From positions 1 through 7,271 of the forward strand of contig CAMWUM010000092.1 of assembly GCA_947177435.1 (NCBI GenBank): DNA of 7,271 nt, read 5' to 3'. The stretch comes from an uncultured Muribaculaceae bacterium. Lineage in GTDB: Bacteria > Bacteroidota > Bacteroidia > Bacteroidales > Muribaculaceae. The position numbers were made by a program, and so were the translations under genes. Positions 1 through 6,363 of the stretch are shown here, piece after piece. Below the pieces are notes generated by a model that was given only the letters and a program-made list of their open reading frames with translations, made no database searches and was not told where the DNA came from. The stretch's first letter is position 1, and each line of letters begins with the position of its first letter.

Positions 1-424
1 CCTGGGCGCAAGCGCCCGGCACGGGAGACGCAGGCTCTGATGCTTCTGATTTCTCTGATATCTCTTGCTGACGGATATAGTCGGCTTCGTCGTAGAGGGT
101 GTCGGCGAGGACCAATGCCACGGCGTTGGTTGAGAAGTTGACGAGTTCGCGCCAGTGGTTAGGGGGCACCAGCAGGCCTTGGTAGCCTCGGCACAGGTGG
201 TAGGCGACACCGTCGATCACGGCGTCAAAGCTGCCGCTGAGAGCCACGATCAGTTCGGTGGTGCGCTTCAGGGCGCGTCCGTGGCGCACCTTGCCTCCGG
301 GCACGTCGTAGATCCAGTAGCATCGCTGTATCTCAAATGGCAGCGGTCCTCCCCCTTGTATAAAGGAGAGGTTGCCCCTGGGGTCGGTCACGACGGGGAG
401 GTCGATGATGCGCGGGCTGTCCAT
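1..424 (-). CDS. WxcM/FdtA-like cupin protein, 3' end cut by window edge
   Basis: The 141 codons present match the WxcM-like C-terminal (FdtA-type) cupin family. Visible landmarks are DPRGNLSFI near residue 14, PFEIQRCYWIYDVPGG near 29, ELIVALSGSFDAVIDG near 55, GLLVPPNHWREL near 80 and LYDEADYIR near 107. Family members include dTDP-4-keto-6-deoxyhexose 3,4-ketoisomerases, which make deoxysugars for surface glycans and act in the cytoplasm. The usual catalytic segment RG-x-HAH is here RHGRAL, so both catalytic His positions hold Arg and Leu; isomerase activity is therefore doubtful and a sugar-nucleotide-binding role is possible. After the cupin fold comes a Ser/Glu/Ala/Pro-rich tail beginning with three tandem E-x-S triplets. 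The ATG lies 8 bases after the prfB stop, with no other good start and no clear Shine-Dalgarno. The stop codon is beyond position 1. The family call is firm; the function is not. Confidence 0.85.
   Translation of the reverse strand, partial: MDSPRIIDLPVVTDPRGNLSFIQGGGPLPFEIQRCYWIYDVPGGKVRHGRALKRTTELIVALSGSFDAVIDGVAYHLCRGYQGLLVPPNHWRELVNFSTNAVALVLADTLYDEADYIRQQEISEKSEASEPASPVPGACAQ
36..62. repeat. Three tandem 9-base units in the cupin gene tail
   Basis: TCTGATGCT, TCTGATTTC and TCTGATATC follow one another at 36-62. On the minus strand they encode E-I-S, E-K-S and E-A-S. They mark a low-complexity C-terminal tail after the cupin domain. Confidence 0.75.
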
Positions 425-432
425 GGCGGGTG

Positions 433-1548
433 TTATTGCTCTTTGCCGGCGAAGGTCATGAGATATGCCTTGATGAAGTCGTCGATGTCACCGTCCATTA
501 CGCCGCCTACGTCGCTGGTCTGATGGTCGGTGCGGTGGTCTTTGACGCGGCGGTCGTCAAACACGTATGAGCGTATCTGCGAGCCCCATTCGATTTTCAT
601 TTTGCCGGCCTCGACTTTGGATTGCTCCTCCATGCGGTGCTGCAATTCCTTGTTGTACAGGATGCTTCGGAGGTGACGGAGGGCGTTTTCCTTGTTCTTG
701 GGCTGGTCGCGGGTCTCGGTGTTTTCGATGAGGATCTCCTCCTTCTCGCCGGTGTAAGGGTCGGTGAACTGATAGCGCAGGCGCACGCCCGACTCCACCT
801 TGTTGACGTTCTGGCCGCCGGCGCCGCCCGAGCGGAAGGTGTCCCACGACATGAGTGCGGGGTCGACCTTCACCTCGATGGTGTCGTCGATGAGTGGGGT
901 GACGAAAACGGATGCGAACGAGGTCATGCGCTTGCCCTGAGCATTGTAGGGCGACACGCGCACCAGGCGGTGCACGCCGGTCTCGCTCTTTAGATAGCCG
1001 TAGGCGAAGTCGCCCTCAACGTTGATGGTGCACGACTTGATGCCGGCCTCGTCTCCGTCGAGCAGGTTGGCCACGGAGGTCTTGTAACCATTCTTTTCGC
1101 ACCAGCGTAGGTACATGCGCATGAGCATCGAGGCCCAGTCCTGGCTCTCGGTGCCACCGGCGCCGGAGTTGATTTTGAGCACAGCGCTCATCTTGTCCTC
1201 CTCGCGGCGCAGCATGTTCTTTAGTTCGAGGTTCTCAATCAGGCCGATAGCCTTGGCGTACAGGGCGTCGAGTTCGGCCTCGTCGATTACTTCCTCCTTG
1301 AGGAAGTCCCAACCGACAGTTACCTCGTCGACTGCACCCTCCACTTCGGCGTATCCGTCGATCCACTGCTGCAGATCCTTAACTTTCTTCATCTGTTTGC
1401 GGGCCTCTTCTGGATGCTCCCAGAAGTCGGGCACGTGGGTGCGGAGTTCTTCCTCCTCCACCTGTATCTTTTTCGAGTCTATGTCAAGGTATTTGCGCAG
1501 GGCGTCTTTGCGCTCCTGGGCCTCCTTAAGCTGGTCGTAAGTAATCAT
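433..1548 (-). CDS. prfB: Peptide chain release factor 2 (RF2)
   Basis: RF2 acts on the ribosome, recognising UGA and UAA stop codons and triggering peptide release. The 371-residue protein is normal length and colinear with the family: an N-terminal helical domain (about 1-110), then INSGAGGTESQDWASML near 126, the codon-recognition loop HRLVRVSPYNAQGK near 193-206, and the catalytic GGQ loop RSGGAGGQNVNKVESG with Gln246. Two points are odd. Most bacterial prfB genes carry an internal UGA and need +1 frameshifting at CTTTGA near codon 25; here codons 20-22 read TAC CTT GAC in one open frame, so that control is absent. The stop-recognition tripeptide, usually SPF, is S199-P200-Y201. The start lies 2 bases after the stop of the upstream MCE gene, implying co-transcription and probably translational coupling. 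The identification is essentially certain. Confidence 0.98.
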   Translation of the reverse strand: MITYDQLKEAQERKDALRKYLDIDSKKIQVEEEELRTHVPDFWEHPEEARKQMKKVKDLQQWIDGYAEVEGAVDEVTVGWDFLKEEVIDEAELDALYAKAIGLIENLELKNMLRREEDKMSAVLKINSGAGGTESQDWASMLMRMYLRWCEKNGYKTSVANLLDGDEAGIKSCTINVEGDFAYGYLKSETGVHRLVRVSPYNAQGKRMTSFASVFVTPLIDDTIEVKVDPALMSWDTFRSGGAGGQNVNKVESGVRLRYQFTDPYTGEKEEILIENTETRDQPKNKENALRHLRSILYNKELQHRMEEQSKVEAGKMKIEWGSQIRSYVFDDRRVKDHRTDHQTSDVGGVMDGDIDDFIKAYLMTFAGKEQ

Positions 1549-1550
1549 AT

Positions 1551-2456
1551 TTAGAACACCTTGATGTTGATGTAGCGTTTGGGGTTGGCCTTGATGTCGA
1601 GCAGGAGTGAGTCCATGCTCAGCACCGTGCTGTTGAGATTGTTGTAGAGCGCGGGGTCGTGCATCAGCAGGCCGAGTGAGGAGTTGGGATTGTTGAGTTC
1701 CTCAGAGAGCAGGCGTAGGTTAGCGGTCGTCTCCTCGAGGTTGGCCACGATGGTGTCGAGGGGCATCTCGTTGAGTGAGCCGGAGAACTGAGCCAGGTTG
1801 TCTGAGATGGTCACGGCGTTGCCGCTCACCTGGTTGAGGTTACGCACGGCAGGCTGGACTTGGGCGGTGATGGCGGCGAGGTTGCCGGTGGTGCGCTGCA
1901 GGTCGGCAGTGATTTGGTCAAGACGGCGCACTGACGAGAGCAGGGCCGAGTCGCCCGTGATGCGGTTGATGTTGGTGAGGAGCGTGTCAATCTTGGGGAG
2001 TATCGACTGGGCTGCCGGTTTGAGGGTAGATGCTGCCGACTCAAGCATGCTGGGCTCGGATACGGGCTCGAGGGTAGCGCCGGGGCTGAGCGTGCCGGGG
2101 CCCTCGCCAAGTTTGAGCACGATCGACGGCGAACCGATGAGGCCCGGAGTGAGCACTGCCTTGGTGCCCTCGGGCAGGCGCATGCGCTTGTCGAGGCTCA
2201 ACTCCACCTTGATAAGGCCGGGGTGCTCGTAGTCATAGGTGATTTCGCTGACTTCGCCCACCTTGAATCCGTTGCTCATCACGGCGTTGTTGGCCGTGAG
2301 GCCGTCGATGTTGGCGTATGACACGTAATAGTTGTTGGACGGGCGGAAGATATTGACTCCCTTTAGCCAGTTTATCCCGAAGAAAAGGATGACGAGCGCC
2401 ACCAGGGCGCTCAGGCCGATGACAACCTCCTTCTTGAATATCTTTTTCATTTTCAT
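1551..2456 (-). CDS. MCE/MlaD-family lipid-transport substrate-binding protein
   Basis: This is a 301-residue MCE-domain protein of the MlaD type, the periplasmic lipid-binding part of ABC systems that move phospholipids between the membranes. Residues 1-10 are Lys-rich (MKMKKIFKKE), followed by a hydrophobic anchor at about 11-31. The MCE domain covers about 42-120, with GFKVGEVSEITYDY and LTPGLIGSPSIVLKLG recognisable. A long polar helical region (about 130-275), rich in Asn, Leu, Thr and Ser, probably forms the oligomeric tube or coiled coil. The protein ends KRYINIKVF, a common ending in Bacteroidota homologues. The open frame extends 35 codons upstream, but that stretch overlaps the amidase gene and reads as Pro/Arg-rich filler. 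I chose the ATG at 2456, eleven bases after a GGGAGG; a second ATG two codons later is possible. No permease or ATPase partner is in the window, so partners are inferred to lie elsewhere. Confidence 0.92.
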   Translation of the reverse strand: MKMKKIFKKEVVIGLSALVALVILFFGINWLKGVNIFRPSNNYYVSYANIDGLTANNAVMSNGFKVGEVSEITYDYEHPGLIKVELSLDKRMRLPEGTKAVLTPGLIGSPSIVLKLGEGPGTLSPGATLEPVSEPSMLESAASTLKPAAQSILPKIDTLLTNINRITGDSALLSSVRRLDQITADLQRTTGNLAAITAQVQPAVRNLNQVSGNAVTISDNLAQFSGSLNEMPLDTIVANLEETTANLRLLSEELNNPNSSLGLLMHDPALYNNLNSTVLSMDSLLLDIKANPKRYINIKVF

Positions 2457-2467
2457 ATATTTTAAGG

Positions 2468-2473
2468 CCTCCC
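2468..2473 (-). promoter_or_regulatory. Shine-Dalgarno GGGAGG of the MCE gene
   Basis: On the minus strand GGGAGG lies 11 bases before the ATG at 2456. It supports that start over the longer open frame. It can pair with CCTCCC just upstream in the same transcript (plus-strand positions 2484-2489), so the site may be partly masked. Shine-Dalgarno use is weak in Bacteroidota, so its importance is uncertain. Confidence 0.5.
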
Positions 2474-2497
2474 GCCAAGGTGGGGGAGGGATTGGTT

Positions 2498-3298
2498 TCA
2501 CATTGGGCGGCGCGCGCGTTCGTAATAGTCGCTGAAGGCCTCGAACAGTGCCTGCGCGCATTTGTCCTGCCCCTTTTCAGAGGCGAGGAAGTTTTCGCTT
2601 TCGGGGTTGCAGATGAAGTCGAGCTCGACTAGCACCGACGGCATCGACGTGGACCACAGCACCCAGAATCCGGCCTGCTTCACGCCCTTGCCTACGCGGC
2701 CGGCAGTGGACACGAGGCGGTCGTGGGCCATCCCGGCGAACTCGACGCTCTGGCGCATGTGGGCGCTCTGCGATAGCTCGAAGATGATGTACGACTCGTC
2801 AGAACCCGGGTCGAAGCCCTGGTACGTGACTGAGTAGTCTGGTTCGAGCTCCATCACGGCGTTCTCCGTCATGGCCACTTCGAGGTTGCTCTCCGACTTG
2901 TGCAGGCCGCAGGTGTACACCTCGCATCCGGCAATTTTTTCACGACCGCGAGTCTTTTTCGCCACCGAGTTGACGTGGATGGAGATGAATAGGTCGCCCT
3001 GCTCGCCGTTGGCCACGTCGGCACGGTCCTGCAGGGCCAGCGTGGCGTCCGAGTCGCGCGTGAGCACTACGTTCACTTCTTTGCCGTATTCCTTCTCCAC
3101 CTTGTCGCGCAGGCGCTTGGCCACGGCCAGGGTTATGTCCTTTTCGTGGGCCTTGGCGCCCGAAGCGCCCTTGTCGGTGCCACCGTGGCCGGGGTCGAGC
3201 ACGAGAGTCCACACGTGAGCCTCCTCCGGAGCCTGGGCGGCCACGGGGAGCGCCGCGCACAGCACGGCCATTGCCAATATCAAGCGTAGAAACCTCAT
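2498..3298 (-). CDS. Secreted N-acetylmuramoyl-L-alanine amidase (Amidase_3 family)
   Basis: This is a zinc-dependent amidase that cuts the bond between N-acetylmuramic acid and L-alanine in peptidoglycan, acting in the periplasm in cell separation or wall turnover. The 266-residue protein starts with a typical signal peptide (MRFLRLILAMAVLCAALPVAAQA), with cleavage likely near residue 21-23. The Amidase_3 domain fills the rest: VLDPGHGG with zinc ligand His38, HEKD with Glu52, LFISIHVNS with His108, and VLVELDFICN with the catalytic Glu225. All expected catalytic and zinc residues are present. There is no SPOR, LysM or AMIN domain, so this is a minimal amidase. It is the first gene of the leftward cluster, with the MCE gene starting 41 bases after its stop, so both encode envelope functions. 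The start is the first ATG after a good promoter-like element and gives a clean signal peptide. Confidence 0.95.
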   Translation of the reverse strand: MRFLRLILAMAVLCAALPVAAQAPEEAHVWTLVLDPGHGGTDKGASGAKAHEKDITLAVAKRLRDKVEKEYGKEVNVVLTRDSDATLALQDRADVANGEQGDLFISIHVNSVAKKTRGREKIAGCEVYTCGLHKSESNLEVAMTENAVMELEPDYSVTYQGFDPGSDESYIIFELSQSAHMRQSVEFAGMAHDRLVSTAGRVGKGVKQAGFWVLWSTSMPSVLVELDFICNPESENFLASEKGQDKCAQALFEAFSDYYERARRPM

Positions 3299-3314
3299 CT
3301 GACAAAATTTCGTG

Positions 3315-3322
3315 CAAAATTA
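3315..3322 (-). promoter_or_regulatory. Candidate -7 element of the amidase-MCE-prfB operon promoter
   Basis: On the minus strand TAATTTTG matches the Bacteroidota -7 consensus TAnnTTTG exactly. A TTG sits 22 bases upstream, a little longer than the usual spacing of about 19-21. Transcription would begin close to the ATG at 3298, leaving a very short leader. A second, poorer AATTTTG lies 12 bases downstream. The region is A+T-rich, so a chance match is possible. Confidence 0.5.
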
Positions 3323-3431
3323 ACAATTTTCCCCCGTTTTATCCCAATAAATGCAGAAAAAGCAAACTTTTTAGCCATTTTTGCATACCGAGGCCGAACA
3401 AACCGGACGGGCCACGCGTTTTAATTGCACT

Positions 3432-3456
3432 AAACCCGATAAACAAACCCGATAAA
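3432..3456 (+). repeat. Perfect 12-base tandem repeat upstream of rubrerythrin
   Basis: AAACCCGATAAA occurs at 3432-3443 and again at 3445-3456, a period of 13 bases, ending 12 bases before the rbr start codon. It lies in the leader or promoter area of a stress gene, so it may be a tandem operator or an mRNA element. No known regulator site is recognised. I could not identify a convincing rbr promoter in this region. Confidence 0.8.
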
Positions 3457-3468
3457 GATATTACAAAA

Positions 3469-4059
3469 ATGGAAAACGCAAAGAAATCTATCAAAGGAAC
3501 CCGCACTGAGAAAAACCTCGTAACAGCATACCTGGCCGAGTCTACGGCCTACTCACGTTATATCTTCTACGCCAAGCAGGCCGACAAGGAAGGCTACTAT
3601 CCCGTTGAGCAGCTTTTCAACGAGACGGCCGACAATGAACTTCACCACGCCAAGGTGTTCTTCAAATTCCTCGAAGGCGGCAAGGTAGACGTGCCCATGG
3701 ATGTCGACGCCGGCGTAATCGGCGACACCGCCGCCAACCTGGCCACCGCCATCTCGGAGGAGCAGAACGAGGGCGTAACCCTCTACACCAACGCCGCCAA
3801 GGTGGCCGACGAAGAGGGCTTCCCCGATATCGCATCGCACTTCCGCGCCATCGCCGAGGTGGAGGACAAGCACAAGGCTCGTTTCGAACGCTTCCTCAAA
3901 ATGGTAGTCGGTGATACCCTCTGGAAGAGGGACCATGACGTGACCTGGCGCTGTATGGTCTGCGGATACGAAGAGGTAGGCAAGGTGCCCCCACAAACTT
4001 GCCCCGGCTGCGACCATCCCTATCAGCACTATATCGCAGTAGGTGACTTCGATCTCTAA
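3469..4059 (+). CDS. rbr: Rubrerythrin (diiron peroxidase with C-terminal rubredoxin domain)
   Basis: Rubrerythrin is a cytoplasmic non-haem diiron protein that reduces hydrogen peroxide to water in anaerobes. The 196-residue product has the classic two-domain layout. The ferritin-like four-helix domain (about 10-145) carries ligands that line up with the family: Glu24 ([11 protein letters not shown]), Glu57 and His60 ([11 protein letters not shown]), Glu98 and Glu101 (SEEQNEG), and Glu132 and His135 ([10 protein letters not shown]). The rubredoxin domain (about 158-190) has two CxxC pairs, Cys162/Cys165 and Cys178/Cys181, holding a single iron. The open frame extends 66 codons upstream of the ATG at 3469, but that stretch is A+T-rich, unlike the gene, and overlaps the amidase start. 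The chosen start gives the standard length. The gene is probably monocistronic, since a strong terminator follows its stop. Confidence 0.97.
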   Translation: MENAKKSIKGTRTEKNLVTAYLAESTAYSRYIFYAKQADKEGYYPVEQLFNETADNELHHAKVFFKFLEGGKVDVPMDVDAGVIGDTAANLATAISEEQNEGVTLYTNAAKVADEEGFPDIASHFRAIAEVEDKHKARFERFLKMVVGDTLWKRDHDVTWRCMVCGYEEVGKVPPQTCPGCDHPYQHYIAVGDFDL

Positions 4060-4083
4060 ACTCTCCAATAGCGAAAAATTATA

Positions 4084-4121
4084 CGTGGCGCGGCCATCAG
4101 GGCCGCGCCATCGTTTTTTTT
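4084..4121 (+). terminator. Intrinsic terminator after rubrerythrin
   Basis: A perfect 10-base G+C-rich stem (TGGCGCGGCC at 4086-4095 with GGCCGCGCCA at 4101-4110) closes a 5-base loop. TCG and then eight T residues (4114-4121) follow. It begins 26 bases after the rbr stop and should separate rbr from pgi transcription. Confidence 0.93.
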
Positions 4122-4133
4122 GTTGCGGATTTA

Positions 4134-4151
4134 TTTTGCGGTGCCGCAAAA
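4134..4151 (+). repeat. 8-base inverted repeat overlapping the pgi -33 element
   Basis: TTTTGCGG (4134-4141) and CCGCAAAA (4144-4151) form a perfect palindrome around a central TG. The left arm contains the -33 TTTG and the right arm lies in the spacer, a position that suits a repressor or activator site. The binding factor is unknown, and coincidence cannot be excluded. Confidence 0.5.
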
Positions 4152-4165
4152 ATTTTGTACTTTTG
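4135..4165 (+). promoter_or_regulatory. Bacteroidota-type promoter of pgi-murI
   Basis: TTTG at 4135-4138 is followed after exactly 19 bases by TACTTTTG at 4158-4165. This is a full match to the Bacteroidota housekeeping promoter (TTTG at -33, TAnnTTTG at -7). Transcription would start near 4171, giving a leader of about 30 bases without a Shine-Dalgarno. Confidence 0.8.
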
Positions 4166-4199
4166 CACAACGATTACAACTTTTACACCTTATTATATT

Positions 4200-5531
4200 A
4201 TGGATAAGCATATCGCCTTAGACATCAAAAACGCTATCGCTCCCGCTGCGGTCGAAGCCCTCGTGCCCGAAGCCGTAGACGCCCTTGCCCACGTGCTCAA
4301 CGCCGACGCTCCCGGCAACGACTTCCTCGGCTGGGTTGACCTCCCCTCACGCACCGACGCCGCACTGCTGAGCGAAATCAATGCCGCCGCGCAGGCCATG
4401 CGTGAGCGCTGCGACGTGGTTGTCTCCATCGGCATCGGCGGCAGCTACCTTGGCGCCAAGGCCGTGATTGAGGCCCTCAACGACTCATTCGCCGCTTATG
4501 GCCATTGCCCTAAGGGTCCGGTGATGCTCTTCGCCGGCCAGAACATCGGCGAGGATTACCTCTACGAGATGCAGGACTACCTCAAGGACAAGCGCTTCGG
4601 CATAATCGTGATTTCTAAGTCGGGCACCACCACCGAGCCCGCCATCGCATTCCGCCTGCTGAAAGAGCAGCTTGAGAAGCAGGTGGGCCGCGCCGAGGCC
4701 GCCAAGAGCATCGTGGCCATCACCGACGCCAAGCGCGGCGCCCTGCGCAAGCTGGCCGACGAGGAGGGTTACAAGACCTTCGTAATCGAGGATTCTGTCG
4801 GCGGACGCTTCTCGGTGCTCACCCCCGTGGGCCTGCTGCCCATCGCTGTGGCTGGCTACGACATCGACGCTCTGGTCAAGGGCGCTCAGGATATGCAGAA
4901 GTCGTTGGCAGCCCCCGGCCCCGACAATATCGCCATCGCATACGCCGCTGCCCGCAACGCTCTCTACCGCTCGGGCAAGAAGATCGAAATCCTCGTCAAC
5001 TACAATCCCAAGCTCCATTATTTCGCAGAGTGGTGGAAGCAGCTTTACGGTGAGAGCGAGGGTAAGGACCACAAGGGCATCTTCCCTGCCGCTGTCGACA
5101 ACACTACCGACCTGCACTCGATGGGCCAGTGGATACAGGACGGCGAGCGCACCATCTTCGAAACCGTCATCTCGGTTGAGAACCCTGCCCGCGAACTGGC
5201 CATCCCCTCCGACGAAGCCAACCTTGACGGCCTAAACTACATCGCCGGCAAGCGTATCGACTATGTCAACAAGCTGGCCGAGACCGGTACTCGCCTGGCT
5301 CACATCGCCGGCGGCGTGCCCAACCTGCGCATCACCATCACCGCTCTGCAGGAGGCATACCTGGGCCAACTCATCTACTTCTTCGAGCTGGCTTGCGGCA
5401 TCAGCGGTTACATGCTCGGCGTCAACCCGTTCAACCAGCCCGGCGTCGAGGACTATAAGCGTAATATGTTTGCCCTGCTGGCCAAGCCCGGCTACGAGAA
5501 AGAAACCGAAGAAATACGCAAGCGCCTGTAA
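4200..5531 (+). CDS. pgi: Glucose-6-phosphate isomerase
   Basis: Pgi interconverts glucose 6-phosphate and fructose 6-phosphate in the cytoplasm. The 443-residue length fits the short bacterial form. Both family signatures are present: [13 protein letters not shown] near residue 198 and [18 protein letters not shown] near 403-420. Other landmarks are the phosphate-binding [13 protein letters not shown] near 77 and [10 protein letters not shown] near 140. The active site is complete by motif: Glu285 in YGESEGK (expected proton-transfer base), His306 in DLHSMGQW and Lys420 in VEDYKRN. The open frame extends 15 codons upstream, but those codons fall inside the promoter's -7 box, so the ATG at 4200 is preferred. 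It is the first gene of a two-gene operon with murI, which starts on the next base after its stop. Confidence 0.98.
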   Translation: MDKHIALDIKNAIAPAAVEALVPEAVDALAHVLNADAPGNDFLGWVDLPSRTDAALLSEINAAAQAMRERCDVVVSIGIGGSYLGAKAVIEALNDSFAAYGHCPKGPVMLFAGQNIGEDYLYEMQDYLKDKRFGIIVISKSGTTTEPAIAFRLLKEQLEKQVGRAEAAKSIVAITDAKRGALRKLADEEGYKTFVIEDSVGGRFSVLTPVGLLPIAVAGYDIDALVKGAQDMQKSLAAPGPDNIAIAYAAARNALYRSGKKIEILVNYNPKLHYFAEWWKQLYGESEGKDHKGIFPAAVDNTTDLHSMGQWIQDGERTIFETVISVENPARELAIPSDEANLDGLNYIAGKRIDYVNKLAETGTRLAHIAGGVPNLRITITALQEAYLGQLIYFFELACGISGYMLGVNPFNQPGVEDYKRNMFALLAKPGYEKETEEIRKRL

Positions 5532-6347
5532 ATGGGTCCCATCGGCGTTTTCGATTCCGGATATGGCGGCCTGACAATCCTCAAGGAGATTGTCAGGCTG
5601 CTCCCTCAATATGATTACCTCTACCTTGGCGACAACGCACGCGCGCCTTACGGCACGCGCTCGTTCGACCGAGTGTACGAGTTTACGCTGCAGGCCGTCA
5701 AGTATCTGTTTGCCCAAGGCTGCCCGCTTGTGATACTTGCTTGCAACACAGCCTCGGCCAAGGCCTTGCGCACCATCCAGCAGCGCGACCTGCCGACGCT
5801 CGCTCCCGACCGCCGCGTGCTGGGCGTCATCCGCCCTACTGCCGAGAAGGCGGGCGACATCAGCCGTACCGGCCACGTGGGCATCGTAGGTACGCCAGGC
5901 ACCATCGCTTCGCAATCTTACGACATCGAGATTGCCAAGCTGCACCCCGGCTTCAGCACCTATGGGCAGCCCTGCCCGATGTGGTGCCCAATAGTCGAGA
6001 GCGGCGAGATCGGCACGCCCGGCGCCGACTACTTCGTGCGCCGCGACATCGAGCGCCTGCTGGCACAAAGCCCCGAGATTGACTCCATAATCCTCGGCTG
6101 CACTCACTATCCGCTTCTGTACCAATCCATTCGTGAGGCCACTCCCGCCAATATCAGCATCGTGAGCCAAGGCCCTATCGTGGCCGACAGCCTGCGTGAC
6201 TACCTGCGCCGGCATCCCGAAATCGACAGCCGCCTGACCCGCGGCGGCTCCATTCGCTACCTCACCACCGACACCCCCGACAAGTTCGACCCCCTGGCCT
6301 CACTCTTCATGGAGCGCCCCGTCGCCTCCCTCCACGCCGAACTTTAG
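5532..6347 (+). CDS. murI: Glutamate racemase
   Basis: MurI converts L-glutamate to D-glutamate, an essential peptidoglycan building block, without a cofactor in the cytoplasm. The 271-residue protein has the full motif set: GVFDSGYGG with Asp8 and Ser9, LGDNARAPYG at 32-41, LACNTASA with catalytic Cys71, WCPIVESGEIG near 150, and LGCTHYPLL with catalytic Cys190 and His192. The ATG directly follows the pgi TAA with no gap, and the protein is full length from there, so the start is secure and translation is probably coupled to pgi. The gene ends with two in-frame stop codons, TAG TGA. No terminator is visible in the 16 bases before the convergent nuclease gene. Codon use and high G+C match pgi. 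Confidence 0.97.
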   Translation: MGPIGVFDSGYGGLTILKEIVRLLPQYDYLYLGDNARAPYGTRSFDRVYEFTLQAVKYLFAQGCPLVILACNTASAKALRTIQQRDLPTLAPDRRVLGVIRPTAEKAGDISRTGHVGIVGTPGTIASQSYDIEIAKLHPGFSTYGQPCPMWCPIVESGEIGTPGADYFVRRDIERLLAQSPEIDSIILGCTHYPLLYQSIREATPANISIVSQGPIVADSLRDYLRRHPEIDSRLTRGGSIRYLTTDTPDKFDPLASLFMERPVASLHAEL

Positions 6348-6363
6348 TGAATAAAGGTCCTTA

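Noticed and set aside
4..17. Inverted repeat GGGCGC-AA-GCGCCC near the left edge as a terminator
   Set aside because: It has only 6-base arms with a 2-base spacer, lies within the open cupin frame, and no T-tract is visible on the minus-strand side before the edge.
2457..2561. 35-codon N-terminal extension of the MCE protein
   Set aside because: It overlaps the amidase 3' end, reads as Arg/Pro-rich sequence, and would put the Lys-rich start and membrane anchor inside the protein. The ATG at 2456 with GGGAGG before it is better.
3376..3383. CATTTTTG as the -7 element of the rubrerythrin promoter
   Set aside because: The first base mismatches TAnnTTTG, and no TTTG or TTG occurs at a suitable distance upstream.
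3271..3468. 66-codon N-terminal extension of rubrerythrin
   Set aside because: It overlaps the amidase start and the divergent promoter region, is A+T-rich unlike the gene, and homologues begin near the ATG at 3469.
3553..4170. A 205-codon open frame antisense to rubrerythrin
   Set aside because: It runs through the rbr terminator and the pgi promoter, has no recognisable domain, and is explained by G+C-rich third positions on the other strand.
4485..5117. A 210-codon open frame antisense to pgi
   Set aside because: It is a mirror of strongly conserved Pgi codons, without motifs or start signals of its own.
5232..6215. A 327-codon open frame antisense to the end of pgi and most of murI
   Set aside because: It is antisense to two complete, motif-rich enzymes and crosses their junction. 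Its product is Ala/Gly/Val/Leu-rich with no recognisable motif, as expected from G+C-rich codon bias.
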